Shown: positions 24,527-33,429 of the stretch, in pieces | How positions within the stretch are numbered: the stretch's first letter is position 1 | Layout of the letters: each line of letters starts with the position of its first letter | NCBI GenBank assembly: GCA_024231975.1 | Contig: JAAEQB010000078.1 | Coordinates: 1 to 64,000 of the forward strand | Direction of reading: 5' to 3' | Length of the DNA: 64,000 nucleotides | From: Allobosea sp. | Lineage (GTDB): Bacteria > Pseudomonadota > Alphaproteobacteria > Rhizobiales > Beijerinckiaceae | Notes under the pieces: model-generated | The model's input: the letters and a program-made list of their open reading frames with translations, nothing else | The model's database searches: none | What the model was told of the DNA's origin: nothing | Translations under genes and position numbers: made by a program

Positions 24527-25506
24527 GCACGATCCTGGTCACCGGCAGCGCCGGACGCGTCGGCTCACGCGTGGCGCGGCAGCTGCTCGACGCAGGCCAT
24601 CGCGTCACCGGTTTCGACCTGCGCGCCAGCGGGATCGAGCACCCCGGCTATCGCGAGGTGCTCGGCGGCTTCGACGATCGCGCCACCGCGAGGGAGGCCG
24701 TGCAGGGCGCCGAGGCGATCCTGCATCTCGGCGCCTTCATGTCCTGGCTGCTGTCCGACCGCGACAGGCTGTTCCAGGCCAATGTCGAGGGCACGCGTGT
24801 GCTGCTGGAAGAGGCCGCAGCGTTAAAACCGAAGCGCCTCGTCTTCGCCTCTTCCGGCGAGGTCTATCCCGAGAACGTGCCGGATTATCAGCCGATCGAC
24901 GAGGACCACCCGTTGAAGCCGCGCTCGCCCTATGGCTTGAGCAAGCTTCTGGGCGAAGAGATCGTGCGCTTCTTCGAGCGGACCAGCGGCACTCCAGCGA
25001 CGATCCTGCGCTTCTCGCATACGCAGGATGCGAGCGAACTGCTCGATCCCGCCAGCTTCTTCTCCGGCCCGCGCTTCTTCCTGCAGCCGAAGATCCGGCA
25101 GCAGGAGGGTTTCGGCAACGCGGCCGCCGTCGCGGCGCTGCGCGCCATCGACGACGGCCGCGAGGCTTTGGTGCTGTCGCGCAACGAAGCCCGCCGGCCC
25201 TTCCGCATGCACATCACCGACACCCGCGACATGGTCGCCGGCATCCTGCTCGCGCTCTCCGACGAGCGCGCCGCCGGCCGCACCTATAATCTCGGCGCGA
25301 CCAAACCGGTCGACTTCGCCGCGGCGCTGCCGATGATGGCGCAGTTGACGGGACTGCCGTTGAAGACCATCGACCTGCCGGGCGCCGGCGTCTTCTACGA
25401 GACGTCGAATGCCAGGATCCGGACCGAACTGGGGTACGAGCCGCAATGGACCTTCGAGCGCATGATCGGCGAGGCGGCGCAGGCGCGAGTGAAGCGCGCG
25501 TCCTGA
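24523..25506 (+). CDS. NAD(P)-dependent epimerase/dehydratase family protein (uronate dehydrogenase-like?)
   Basis: A 327-aa extended SDR. The N-terminal cofactor motif is VTGSAGRVGS and the active site pair is Y-G-L-S-K in SPYGLSKLLGE, with a preceding FASSGEVYPEN. This fits UDP-sugar epimerase-like enzymes and also uronate dehydrogenases; in a catabolic sugar operon oxidation of a hexuronate or a sugar lactone is more likely than nucleotide-sugar conversion. The start overlaps the ATPase stop by ATGA. The 3' end overlaps the fusion regulator by 61 bp if that gene starts at its first ATG. Confidence 0.78.
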   Translation: MSTILVTGSAGRVGSRVARQLLDAGHRVTGFDLRASGIEHPGYREVLGGFDDRATAREAVQGAEAILHLGAFMSWLLSDRDRLFQANVEGTRVLLEEAAALKPKRLVFASSGEVYPENVPDYQPIDEDHPLKPRSPYGLSKLLGEEIVRFFERTSGTPATILRFSHTQDASELLDPASFFSGPRFFLQPKIRQQEGFGNAAAVAALRAIDDGREALVLSRNEARRPFRMHITDTRDMVAGILLALSDERAAGRTYNLGATKPVDFAAALPMMAQLTGLPLKTIDLPGAGVFYETSNARIRTELGYEPQWTFERMIGEAAQARVKRAS

Positions 25507-27185
25507 CGCCGGACGAGCGCGACGTTCCGACCGGCGCAGCCGCCCTCGCCAAGGGCCTCTATCTCCTCGACGTGATCGGCGAGGCCTCGGCGCCGCCGCG
25601 CTTCCGCGACCTGCAGGCCGCGACCGGCCTGCCCAAGGGCACGCTGGCGCGCATGCTCAACACGCTGCTGACCTTCCGCCTGATCCGGCACGAGGAGAGC
25701 GACAACACCTATCGGCTCGGCCATCGCCTGTTCGAGCTCGCCCATCGCGTCTGGGAATCCTTCGATCTGCGCGGCGCCGGCGCGCCGGCACTCGACCGGC
25801 TCGCCGAGGAAACGCGCGAGACCGCCGCGCTCTGTGCCATCGACAATGGCGAGGTGCTCTATATCGACCAGCGCAGCCGCGGTGGTCCCTATGGCTTCCG
25901 CATCGAGATCGGCCGGCGCGCGCCGCTGCATTGCACCGCCGGCGGCAAGGCCCTGCTCGCCTTCGTCCAGCCGCATGAGCAGCGCGCCCTCGTTGACCGG
26001 CTGAAGCTCGAACGCTTCACCGAGACGACGATCACCGAGGAGGAGGCGCTCGCTGCCGACCTCGCTCTGACCCGAGCGCGCGGCTATGCCGTCTCGCAGG
26101 AGGAGCATGTCGCCGGCGTCGCCTCGGTCGCGGCGCCGATCTTCGACCATACCGGCCGGGCGGTCGCGGCGATCGGCGTGTTCGGCCCATCCTCGCGGCT
26201 GACACGGGAGCGCCTGCACACCACCGGCCGCGACCTGATGGCGGCGGCAAGGCAGATCTCCGGCAATGTCGGCGCGACGCAGATGAACATCAGTCCGGCG
26301 CCGCGCTCGGCCCGCCCGGTCGATCCGAACGTCCAATGCGTGCTGCCCTGGGGCGCCCATCTCGCCGAAGGGCCGTACTGGTCGGCCGGCGAGCAGCGGC
26401 TCTACTGGGTCGACATCCTCGCGCCCTCGGTCAACCGCTTCGACCCCGCGACCGGCAACAACGAAGAGGTCACGCTGCCGCGTCTGGTCAGCGCCGTGCT
26501 CGGCCGCCGCGGCGGCGGATTGGTGGTGCTGACGCAGGAGGGGCTGGAAGCCTTCGACTTCGCCAGCGGCCGGTTGACGCCGCTGGCCGATCCCGAAGCC
26601 GACATCCCCGACAACCGCTTCAACGACGGCAAATGCGACCGGCAGGGCCGGCTCTGGGCCGGAACGATGCGGCTCGACGCCAGCCGCGCCTCCGGTTCCC
26701 TCTACGCCATCGCGCCGGACCTCTCCTGGCAGCGGCAGGAGAGCGGGCTCACGGTTGCCAACGGGCTCGACTGGAGCCCGGATGGACGGGCCTTCTACTT
26801 CGTCGATTCCGCCCATGGCCGCATCTACGCCTATGCATTCGACGCCAAGGCCGGCACGATCGCCGATCGCCGTGTCTTCGCCGAGGTCGCCGGCCGGCCG
26901 GACGGGCTCGTCGTCGATGCCGAGGGTTTCGTCTGGTGCGCGATCTGGGACGGCTGGTGCCTGCATCGCTATGCGCCGGACGGCCGGCTCGATCGCGAGG
27001 TCTGGCTGCCGGTGCCGCGCCCGACCAGCCTCGCCTTCGGCGGGCCGGACCTGAAGACGCTGTTCATCACCACGGCGCGCATCCGCCTGCCGTCGCGGGT
27101 ATTGGCCGAGGCGCCGTTCTCGGGCGGGCTCTTCACGTTGCCGGTCGACGTGCCCGGCCTCCCCGCGGCGGAGTTCGGCGGGTGA
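25446..27185 (+). CDS. IclR regulator fused to SMP-30/gluconolactonase domain
   Basis: A single 579-aa frame joins two complete families. Residues about 31-90 are an IclR winged helix (LQAATGLPKGTLARMLNTLL), about 100-275 the IclR effector-binding domain (GRRAPLHCTAGGKALLAF, ending AARQISGN). After a short linker, residues about 293-577 form a six-bladed SMP-30/gluconolactonase domain with LAEGPYW, NRFNDGKCD, VANGLDW and GRPDGLVVD supplying the Glu, Asn and Asp metal ligands. No stop or frame break separates them; an internal ATG (residue 280, base 26283) could yield a free lactonase but lacks a clear Shine-Dalgarno sequence. The start overlaps the previous gene by 61 bp; CTG at 25503 is a less likely alternative. 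A regulator that binds and hydrolyses its own lactone inducer is an inference. Confidence 0.85.
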   Translation: MDLRAHDRRGGAGASEARVLTPDERDVPTGAAALAKGLYLLDVIGEASAPPRFRDLQAATGLPKGTLARMLNTLLTFRLIRHEESDNTYRLGHRLFELAHRVWESFDLRGAGAPALDRLAEETRETAALCAIDNGEVLYIDQRSRGGPYGFRIEIGRRAPLHCTAGGKALLAFVQPHEQRALVDRLKLERFTETTITEEEALAADLALTRARGYAVSQEEHVAGVASVAAPIFDHTGRAVAAIGVFGPSSRLTRERLHTTGRDLMAAARQISGNVGATQMNISPAPRSARPVDPNVQCVLPWGAHLAEGPYWSAGEQRLYWVDILAPSVNRFDPATGNNEEVTLPRLVSAVLGRRGGGLVVLTQEGLEAFDFASGRLTPLADPEADIPDNRFNDGKCDRQGRLWAGTMRLDASRASGSLYAIAPDLSWQRQESGLTVANGLDWSPDGRAFYFVDSAHGRIYAYAFDAKAGTIADRRVFAEVAGRPDGLVVDAEGFVWCAIWDGWCLHRYAPDGRLDREVWLPVPRPTSLAFGGPDLKTLFITTARIRLPSRVLAEAPFSGGLFTLPVDVPGLPAAEFGG

Positions 27186-27946
27186 GGGTCGAGGCCAGCT
27201 ATCCCGATCTCGCCGGCAAGGCAGCCCTCGTCACCGGCGGCGCCGACGGCATCGGCCGCGCCATCGTCGAGGCGCTGGCGCGACAGGGCGCCAAGGTTGC
27301 CTTCCTCGATATCGATGCCGAGCGCGGCGAGCGTTTGGCAACCGAACTTACCGCGGCTGGCGCCACCGTCTCCTTCCATCAGGTCGACCTTCGCGACATC
27401 CCGGCGACGCAAGCCGCGATCGTAGCCGCGCGCGGCCTACACGGCCCCTTCGCCATTGGCGTCAACAACGCCGGCCATGACGAGCGACATGAGTTCGAGG
27501 CGGTGACCGAAGCCTATTGGGACGATCGCCTCGCGGTGAACCTCAGGCCAATGATGTTCGTAGCGCAGGCGCTGGCGCCGGATATGCGCGACCTCGGCGG
27601 CGGCGCGCTGGTCAATCTGTCCTCGACCTCGTGGATGAAGGGCTCGCCGCACATGATCGCCTACACCACGGCGAAATCGGCGGTGATCGGCTTCACCCGC
27701 TCACTGGCGCGGGCGCTCGGACCGGATGGCATCAGGGTGAACTGCGTCACGCCTGGCTGGGTGATGACCGAGCGCCAGCGCACCAATTGGTGGACGCCGG
27801 AAAAGGGCGCAGCCAACCAGGCTGCGCAGGCGCTGAAGGGCGAGATCTTGCCCGAGGACATCGCGCAGATGGTGTTGTTCCTCTGCTCGGATGTCTCGCG
27901 CATGTGCGCCGGCCAGAACTTCATCGTCGATGCCGGCACGGTCTGA
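27182..27946 (+). CDS. SDR-family sugar dehydrogenase
   Basis: A 254-aa classical short-chain dehydrogenase. Cofactor motif TGGADGIG, NNAGH, catalytic Ser in LSSTSW, and Tyr-Lys in AYTTAK are all present. The C-terminal ITP-like segment NCVTPGWVMTERQR resembles aldose 1-dehydrogenases of non-phosphorylative pathways. It starts with GTG at 27182, overlapping the fusion gene's TGA (GTGA). In context it probably oxidises an aldose to the lactone that the SMP-30 domain opens. The substrate sugar is not determined. Confidence 0.85.
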   Translation: MRVEASYPDLAGKAALVTGGADGIGRAIVEALARQGAKVAFLDIDAERGERLATELTAAGATVSFHQVDLRDIPATQAAIVAARGLHGPFAIGVNNAGHDERHEFEAVTEAYWDDRLAVNLRPMMFVAQALAPDMRDLGGGALVNLSSTSWMKGSPHMIAYTTAKSAVIGFTRSLARALGPDGIRVNCVTPGWVMTERQRTNWWTPEKGAANQAAQALKGEILPEDIAQMVLFLCSDVSRMCAGQNFIVDAGTV

Positions 27947-27950
27947 GGAG

Positions 27951-29363
27951 ATGAGTTCGCTCGACGACCTGCGCGCCATGCTCGACCCAGCCGCCATCGT
28001 CACCGATGCGGAGGCGATGGCGCCGCATCTCTCCGACTGGCGCGGCAAACATCGCGGCCAAGCGCTCGCGCTGCTCCGCCCGCGCAGCGTCGAGGAGGTC
28101 TCGACCATCCTGCGCTGGGCCAGCGCGACGCGCACGCCGGTCGTGCCGCAGGGTGGCAATACCGGCTTGTCGGGTGGGGCAACGCCGGACAGTTCCGGCA
28201 AAGCCATCGTGCTCTCGCTGGCACGCCTTAACCGGATCAAGGCGATCGACACCGCGGGCGACACGCTGACCGCCGAGGCCGGTTGCATCCTCGCCGATGT
28301 CCAGCAGGCGGCTGCGGCGAAAGATCGGCTCTTTCCGCTCAGCCTTGGCAGCGAGGGCTCCTGCCAGATCGGCGGGGTGGTCGCGACCAATGCCGGTGGC
28401 ATCAACGTCATCCGCTACGGCACGGTGCGCGACCTCGTGCTCGGCCTCGAATATGTTCGCGCCGACGGCGCCGTGATCCGTGGCCTGAAGCCGCTGCGCA
28501 AGGACAATGCCGGCTATGCGCTGAAGGAGCTGGTCGTCGGCTCTGAAGGCACGCTCGCAATCGTGACCGCGGCGACCTTCAGACTGTTTCCCAGGCCGCG
28601 GGCGAGCGCGACGGCGCTGTGCGGCCTCGACAGCCCGGCCAACGCGCTCCGGCTCCTCGCATTGCTGCGACAGTCGGCCGGCGAACGCATCTCCAGCTTC
28701 GAACTGATGTGCAATGGCGAGATGGGCCTCACCCTCGACCTCGTGCCCGGAACGATCCTGCCGCTCGAAGCACGCCATGCCTGGTACGTCTTCATCGAGC
28801 TCGGGGACAGCGATCCGAACGGCCCCCTCGACGAGATGCTGACGCGAGTTCTCGCCACCGCGCTGGAACAAGGGCTGCTTCAGGACGCCGCCATCGCGCA
28901 GAGCGAAGCGCAAGCCAGAGCGATCTGGCATCTGCGCTTCGCCGTCGCGGAAGCGAACCGCCGCGCCGGCCCGATCGTCTCGCACGACACCAGCGTCGCG
29001 GTCGCCGATGTCCCGGTCTTCATCTCGGCGATCGAGGCGATGGCCGCCGAACGCTTTCCGGAAGCGCGCCCCCTCTTCGTCGGCCATGTCGGCGACGGCA
29101 ACATCCATGTCATCTTGCGCCTTCCCAGGCAGACGCCGGCGCAGCAGCTCGCGGATCTCAGCCATGCCGTGAATGCGCAGGTCTTCGCGACCGTCGGGGA
29201 TTTCGGCGGCAGCATCACTGCAGAGCACGGCATCGGGCGCAGCCTGGCCGGCATGCTGGCACAGCATGCACAGCCGGAAGCGCTGGAGCTGATGCGAGGG
29301 ATCAAGCAGGCTTTCGACCCGCTCGGCATCCTCAATCCCGGCGCGGCACTCGCGCAAAGGTGA
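27951..29363 (+). CDS. FAD-linked 2-hydroxyacid dehydrogenase (GlcD/D2HGDH-like)
   Basis: A 470-aa FAD-binding type 4 oxidoreductase. The N-terminal FAD domain has PQGGNTGLSGGA and GSEGSCQIGGVVATNAGG; the C-terminal FAD-oxidase domain has GHVGDGNIH and EHGIGR. Members oxidise D-lactate, D-2-hydroxyglutarate or glycolate and pass electrons to an acceptor. The ATG at 27951 lies four bases after the SDR stop; the GAGGAG next to it is too close to be an ideal ribosome site, so ATG 27978 is possible. As last gene of the sugar operon it may oxidise a 2-hydroxyacid product such as lactate or glycerate. Confidence 0.85.
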   Translation: MSSLDDLRAMLDPAAIVTDAEAMAPHLSDWRGKHRGQALALLRPRSVEEVSTILRWASATRTPVVPQGGNTGLSGGATPDSSGKAIVLSLARLNRIKAIDTAGDTLTAEAGCILADVQQAAAAKDRLFPLSLGSEGSCQIGGVVATNAGGINVIRYGTVRDLVLGLEYVRADGAVIRGLKPLRKDNAGYALKELVVGSEGTLAIVTAATFRLFPRPRASATALCGLDSPANALRLLALLRQSAGERISSFELMCNGEMGLTLDLVPGTILPLEARHAWYVFIELGDSDPNGPLDEMLTRVLATALEQGLLQDAAIAQSEAQARAIWHLRFAVAEANRRAGPIVSHDTSVAVADVPVFISAIEAMAAERFPEARPLFVGHVGDGNIHVILRLPRQTPAQQLADLSHAVNAQVFATVGDFGGSITAEHGIGRSLAGMLAQHAQPEALELMRGIKQAFDPLGILNPGAALAQR

Positions 29364-29434
29364 CCACGCTAGCGGCTGAGCGGAGCACCTGAAATACTCG
29401 AACTGTTCCGGACCAAGGGCAGCGGAAGCGTTAC

Positions 29435-29451
29435 TTTAGAATACATGTAAA
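29435..29451. promoter_or_regulatory. Irr/ICE-like iron-control box
   Basis: TTTAGAATACATGTAAA lies about 175 bp upstream of exbB. The left half matches the ICE half-site TTTAGAA fully; the right half matches partly. ICE boxes are bound by the iron response regulator Irr in Hyphomicrobiales, and exbB-exbD-tonB is a classical target. An AT-rich stretch (ACTATTGTATTTGC) following it could include the promoter. Confidence 0.5.
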
Positions 29452-29624
29452 CTATTGTATTTGCTAACCAATTCGCTCTGGTTTAACTGCTGGTGACGAT
29501 CGCGGAGACGATGTGCTCAGCCAGCCTCGTCGTGCGGTCGACCGGAGCTGCTTCAACGGACGTGGCTCTGGTCGGAAAGCGCTCCCATCAAGGAGGAGCG
29601 CCGCAAGACCACGGACCCAATTCG

Positions 29625-30698
29625 ATGCAGCGTTTGATCGGCACAGTTCTGCTCGCGACAGCCATCGTCGCCACGCCCGTGGCGGGCTTCGTCGCCCTGG
29701 CCCAGACCGCCCCCGCCGAGACCGCGCCGGCACAGCCGCAGCCCAGCCCGTCCGGCGCTCATGGCGGCGGGTTGCCGGCCCCAACCGCTTCGACTCCCGC
29801 TCCGGCCGCGGCCGTTCCGGTTGGTCAAGCCGCCCCAACCTCTCCGGGCACGGCTGCTCCTGCCGTTCCCGGCGGCACGCAGGCCGCCGTGCCTGCAACC
29901 GCTCCTTCCGTGTCCCCCGCCCCCATCTCAGCGCAGGCGACCCTGCCGCACGACCTGTCGCCCTGGGGCATGTTCATGGCCGCCGACATCGTCGTGAAGG
30001 CGGTGATGCTCGGCCTCGCCTTCGCTTCGCTGGTGACCTGGACGATCTGGCTCGCCAAGGCGCTCGAGCTCGCCGCCGCCAAGACGCGGGCGCAGCGGGC
30101 CGTGCGCCGGCTGGAGGAAGCCATCAGCCTCGACGAGGCGGCGCGCGCGATCGCCGGCCGCAAGGGCCAGGCGCGCGGCACGGTCGCGGATCTGGTCGCC
30201 GCCGCCCAGAGCGAGCGCCAACGCTCCGACGATCTCGGCGAGGACGGCATCAAGGAACGCGCCGCGATCGCGCTGTCGCGGATCGAGGCGAGGGCCGGCC
30301 GCAACATGGCGCGCGGCACCGGCCTGCTCGCCACGATCGGCTCGACCGCCCCCTTCGTCGGCCTGTTCGGTACGGTCTGGGGCATCATGAACTCGTTCAT
30401 CGGCATCAGCCAGTCGAAGACCACCAATCTCGCCGTGGTCGCGCCCGGGATCGCCGAGGCGCTGCTGGCGACCGCTATCGGCCTCGTCGCCGCTATTCCC
30501 GCCGTGATCATCTACAACGTCTTCGCCCGCGCCATCTCCGGCTATCGCGCCACGCTTTCGGACGCGTCGGGTGAGGTGCTGCGTCATCTTTCGCGCGATC
30601 TCGAACGGTCGCGCCGGCAGGCCGCCCAGCAGGTCCGCGCCAACCTGCACGCCGTGCCGGCCCAGCCGGCGGCGATGCCGCGCGTTCCGGCGGAGTGA
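29625..30698 (+). CDS. exbB: Biopolymer transport protein ExbB (tonB system)
   Basis: A 357-aa MotA/TolQ/ExbB proton-channel protein. After a signal-like N-terminus and a long Pro/Ala-rich linker (about residues 28-108) come the three membrane helices; the conserved pore region GLLATIGSTAPFVGLFGTVWGIM and the helix EALLATAIGLVAAIPAVIIYN are clear. It forms the energising motor with ExbD for TonB. The N-terminal proline-rich extension is longer than in E. coli but is common in alphaproteobacteria. A strong AAGGAGGAG lies 27 bp upstream, rather far from the ATG at 29625; no nearer in-frame start exists. Confidence 0.93.
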   Translation: MQRLIGTVLLATAIVATPVAGFVALAQTAPAETAPAQPQPSPSGAHGGGLPAPTASTPAPAAAVPVGQAAPTSPGTAAPAVPGGTQAAVPATAPSVSPAPISAQATLPHDLSPWGMFMAADIVVKAVMLGLAFASLVTWTIWLAKALELAAAKTRAQRAVRRLEEAISLDEAARAIAGRKGQARGTVADLVAAAQSERQRSDDLGEDGIKERAAIALSRIEARAGRNMARGTGLLATIGSTAPFVGLFGTVWGIMNSFIGISQSKTTNLAVVAPGIAEALLATAIGLVAAIPAVIIYNVFARAISGYRATLSDASGEVLRHLSRDLERSRRQAAQQVRANLHAVPAQPAAMPRVPAE

Positions 30699-30701
30699 GC
30701 C

Positions 30702-31154
30702 ATGGCGGTTTCGCTCAAGGAGGCGCAGGACGGCGATCTCGGCGAGGTCAGCGAGATCAACGTCACGCCGTTCATCGACGTGATCCTGGTGCTGCTGATC
30801 ATCTTCATGGTCGCGGCGCCACTCTCGACGGTCGATGTCGCCGTCGACCTGCCGGTCTCGAACGCGCAGCCGCAGCCGCGGCCCGACAAGCCGGTCTTCC
30901 TGACCGTGAAGCAGGACCTGTCGCTCGCCCTCGGCAACGACACCGTGCCGCGCGAACTGCTGCAGGCGACACTCGACCGCCAGACCAATAATGACCGCGA
31001 GCAGCGCGTCTTCCTGCGCGCCGACGGGGCCGTGGCCTATCGCGAGCTGATGGAGGTGATGAACCGGCTGCGCCAGGCGGGCTATCTCAAGATCGCGCTG
31101 GTCGGCCTGGAGGATACCGGCCAGGGCGCCGCCCAAGCGGCGGGCAAGCCATGA
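30702..31154 (+). CDS. exbD: Biopolymer transport protein ExbD
   Basis: A 150-aa single-pass inner-membrane protein. The helix INVTPFIDVILVLLIIFMV carries the essential Asp for proton flow, followed by a periplasmic domain. It lies 3 bp after exbB and overlaps tonB by ATGA, so the three are co-translated. Confidence 0.95.
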   Translation: MAVSLKEAQDGDLGEVSEINVTPFIDVILVLLIIFMVAAPLSTVDVAVDLPVSNAQPQPRPDKPVFLTVKQDLSLALGNDTVPRELLQATLDRQTNNDREQRVFLRADGAVAYRELMEVMNRLRQAGYLKIALVGLEDTGQGAAQAAGKP

Positions 31155-32017
31155 TCTCGCCTGCGCCGGATCGCCGCTGGCTCGCCGCGCTGCGCTGGGG
31201 CGTCGCAGCGGTCGCTGTCGCAGCCGCCCATGGCGGCGCCGCCTGGGTCGGCGTGAACTGGCGTCCGACGGAGGCGGCCGCCGGTGCCCCCGAGCCGGCG
31301 GTGATGATCGAGCTCGCCGCGCTCTCGGTCGCACCCGAGGCGCCGCCAGAGGACCTGCCGGTCGCGGAACAGCGTGCCGAACCGGAACCACCGCCGCCCG
31401 AACTCGTCAAGGAAACGCCGCCTCCAGAGCCCGAGCCGGAACCGATTCCCGAGCCGACGCCGGTCGAGCAGCCCGAGATCAAGTTGCCGGAGCTGCCGCA
31501 GGTGCCGAAGCTCGACGCCGTGCTGCTGCCGCCTCCGCCCGAGTTGAAGCCGGTGGAGAAAAAGCCCGAGCCGAAGCCGAAGATCGTCGAGAAGAAAGAC
31601 AAGCCCAAGCCGAAGCCCAAGGTCGTCGAGCGCAAGCCGGTCGAGCAGCGGGCCAAGGAGGCGGTGGCGCCGAAGCCCTCCGAGCAGCGCGCCTCGGCCC
31701 CGACCAGCGCAGCCCAGGGCACGGCGAGCCAGCCGACGGTCTCGACCGCGTCCTGGCGCGGCTCGCTGATCGCCCATCTCAACCGCTACAAGCGCTTTCC
31801 CGGCGGCGCGAGCCCCGGCACGGTCCAGGTCGCCTTCGCAATCGACCGCAGCGGCAATGTACTGTCGTCGCGCGTCGTCGGCTCGTCCGGCGATTCCGCG
31901 CTGGATGCCGAGGCGGCGGCGATGATCCGCCGCGCCAGCCCGGTTCCGGCCCCGCCGGCCGGCGTCGGCGGTGGCGGCGCGATCTCGCTCTCGGTGCCGG
32001 TGCGCTTCAGCCGCTAG
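31151..32017 (+). CDS. tonB: Energy transducer TonB
   Basis: A 288-aa protein with an N-terminal membrane anchor (about residues 12-35), a long rigid Pro-Glu and Pro-Lys region (about 70-180) to span the periplasm, and a C-terminal TonB domain (LNRYKRFPGGASPGTVQVAFAIDRSGNVLSSRVVGSSGD). It transmits ExbBD energy to outer-membrane receptors for iron complexes. No TonB-dependent receptor lies in the window, so it probably serves receptors encoded elsewhere. Confidence 0.93.
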   Translation: MISPAPDRRWLAALRWGVAAVAVAAAHGGAAWVGVNWRPTEAAAGAPEPAVMIELAALSVAPEAPPEDLPVAEQRAEPEPPPPELVKETPPPEPEPEPIPEPTPVEQPEIKLPELPQVPKLDAVLLPPPPELKPVEKKPEPKPKIVEKKDKPKPKPKVVERKPVEQRAKEAVAPKPSEQRASAPTSAAQGTASQPTVSTASWRGSLIAHLNRYKRFPGGASPGTVQVAFAIDRSGNVLSSRVVGSSGDSALDAEAAAMIRRASPVPAPPAGVGGGGAISLSVPVRFSR

Positions 32018-32054
32018 ATCATCGCGCGTCCAAACGGACGCGATAACGATGATC
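32017..32054 (+). terminator. Stem-loop after tonB
   Basis: GATCATC (from 32017) pairs with GATGATC (32048-32054), with a nested CGCGTCC-AAAC-GGACGCG hairpin. It directly follows the tonB stop codon, without a T tract. It probably ends or stabilises the exbB-exbD-tonB transcript. Confidence 0.5.
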
Positions 32055-32069
32055 TATCATGTCGTCATC

Positions 32070-32115
32070 GCATCGGATTTTTCCGAAAAGTGGATTCCAC
32101 TTTTCGGTCCGATGC
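32070..32115. repeat. Palindromic element between convergent genes
   Basis: GCATCGGA (32070-32077) and TCCGATGC (32108-32115) enclose CCGAAAAGTGGA/TCCACTTTTCGG. This sequence type is a widespread intergenic palindrome of Hyphomicrobiales. It lies between the convergent tonB and DUF900 genes. Confidence 0.65.
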
Positions 32116-32130
32116 TATAGGCGGCTGCGC

Positions 32131-33429
32131 TCAGCGCGGCGCGCCGGGATTCTGGAACGGCGTGGTCACGGTGTCGCCGACCGCAGTTCCAGTGTCCTGG
32201 ATATTGTTGCCGAGATGCTCGACACGGTCGCCCAGATTGCGCCGGGCCTGCGGATCGACCACGGCGATCGGCGCGGAGACGACGATGCCGGCGGCGGTGC
32301 CGACCGCGGCCGCAGCGCTGCCGGTCACCTCGATCAGCCGGTCGCCGAGGCCGACGCGGGAATCGGTGATCGGCTGGCCGTCGACCAGGCGCGTGCCGAT
32401 CAGCTTCACCACCTCCGGGCTCTCGGCGAACTTGCCATGGTTGAGCTTGTCACCGGTACGCAGCTTGGTCAGGTTCAGGACCGTGATCCTGTCCTTCTCG
32501 AACTCGGTCTTGTAGGGCTCGACATCGGGATCGACGGCTCCGAGACGGTCCTTGTTGCCCCAGACCCGGCGGGAGAGCGCGAGCGCACGGTCGTCCTGCG
32601 AGACGAAGAGAGTGAAGTTCGGCCGCCGCCCAGTCATTTCGGCGATCTGCGTGCGGAAGACGTCGGCATCGACATCGGGCGAGGCGAGCATGACATTGGC
32701 AATCTTCGGCGGGATGCCGCGATTGCGCACCGCCATCTGGGTCAATGACTCCAGCGCGACCCAGTTACCCATCGAATGGGCGAGCAGCGAGACCTCACCG
32801 ACAGCAGGGTCACGCGCCAGTTCCTGCAACAGGTTCTCGAGCGCATTGCGCGAATAGGTCGCGCTCTCGCGGTCGTAGCCGTAGGCGAAGATCGAGCCGC
32901 GCGACGGCCAGGTGAACAGCACCGGCACGACATTCGCGTCGGAATCGTGGACGATCTGGGCAAAGCGATAGACCGCATCCTCGAAGCGATTGTTGAAGCC
33001 GTGGACGAAGACCATGACGCGGCGCTTCGGCACGCGCGCGACGCGCTCGTGCAGGCGCGCCAGACCGGTCTTGGCGTCGAGCTTGTCGACCTTGAGCGTG
33101 ACGAAATCGGTCTCGGGATTGCCAGGCAGCCGGCTCGGCCATTGCACCTCGCCGACCTTGCGGCGGGCATCGGGCGGCAGCGAGATCGTCATTTCGACAT
33201 AAGCGGGCTTGCCGCGCTCACCGGAGAACAGCACGCCGGCATCGGGATCGGCCGCGCGCGTGGTCGCGACCAGCATGGTGACCTTGCTGGTGCCCGGCAC
33301 GGTCGAGGTGACGGGCGTCAGCACGCCCTTCACGTCGCCGGCGCAGCCGGCGACGAAAACGCTCACAACCACGGCCGCAAAGCCCTTTCGGGCAGCCGAT
33401 ATCGGCAGGACTGTGCGGCGGATCGGCAT
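32131..33429 (-). CDS. DUF900 alpha/beta-hydrolase lipoprotein
   Basis: A 432-aa protein with an N-terminal lipoprotein signal ending at FVAGC, then an alpha/beta-hydrolase fold of the DUF900 type. The segment VMVFVHGFNNRFEDAVYR is the family signature, the nucleophile Ser is in LLAHSMGN and a candidate acid in ASPDVDAD. The C-terminal 100 residues (GSAAAAVGTAAGIVVSAP...) are low-complexity and amphipathic. Substrate is unknown; it could be an envelope esterase or peptidase-like protein. ATG 33429 is preferred to the GTG immediately before it at 33432. Confidence 0.82.
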   Translation of the reverse strand: MPIRRTVLPISAARKGFAAVVVSVFVAGCAGDVKGVLTPVTSTVPGTSKVTMLVATTRAADPDAGVLFSGERGKPAYVEMTISLPPDARRKVGEVQWPSRLPGNPETDFVTLKVDKLDAKTGLARLHERVARVPKRRVMVFVHGFNNRFEDAVYRFAQIVHDSDANVVPVLFTWPSRGSIFAYGYDRESATYSRNALENLLQELARDPAVGEVSLLAHSMGNWVALESLTQMAVRNRGIPPKIANVMLASPDVDADVFRTQIAEMTGRRPNFTLFVSQDDRALALSRRVWGNKDRLGAVDPDVEPYKTEFEKDRITVLNLTKLRTGDKLNHGKFAESPEVVKLIGTRLVDGQPITDSRVGLGDRLIEVTGSAAAAVGTAAGIVVSAPIAVVDPQARRNLGDRVEHLGNNIQDTGTAVGDTVTTPFQNPGAPR

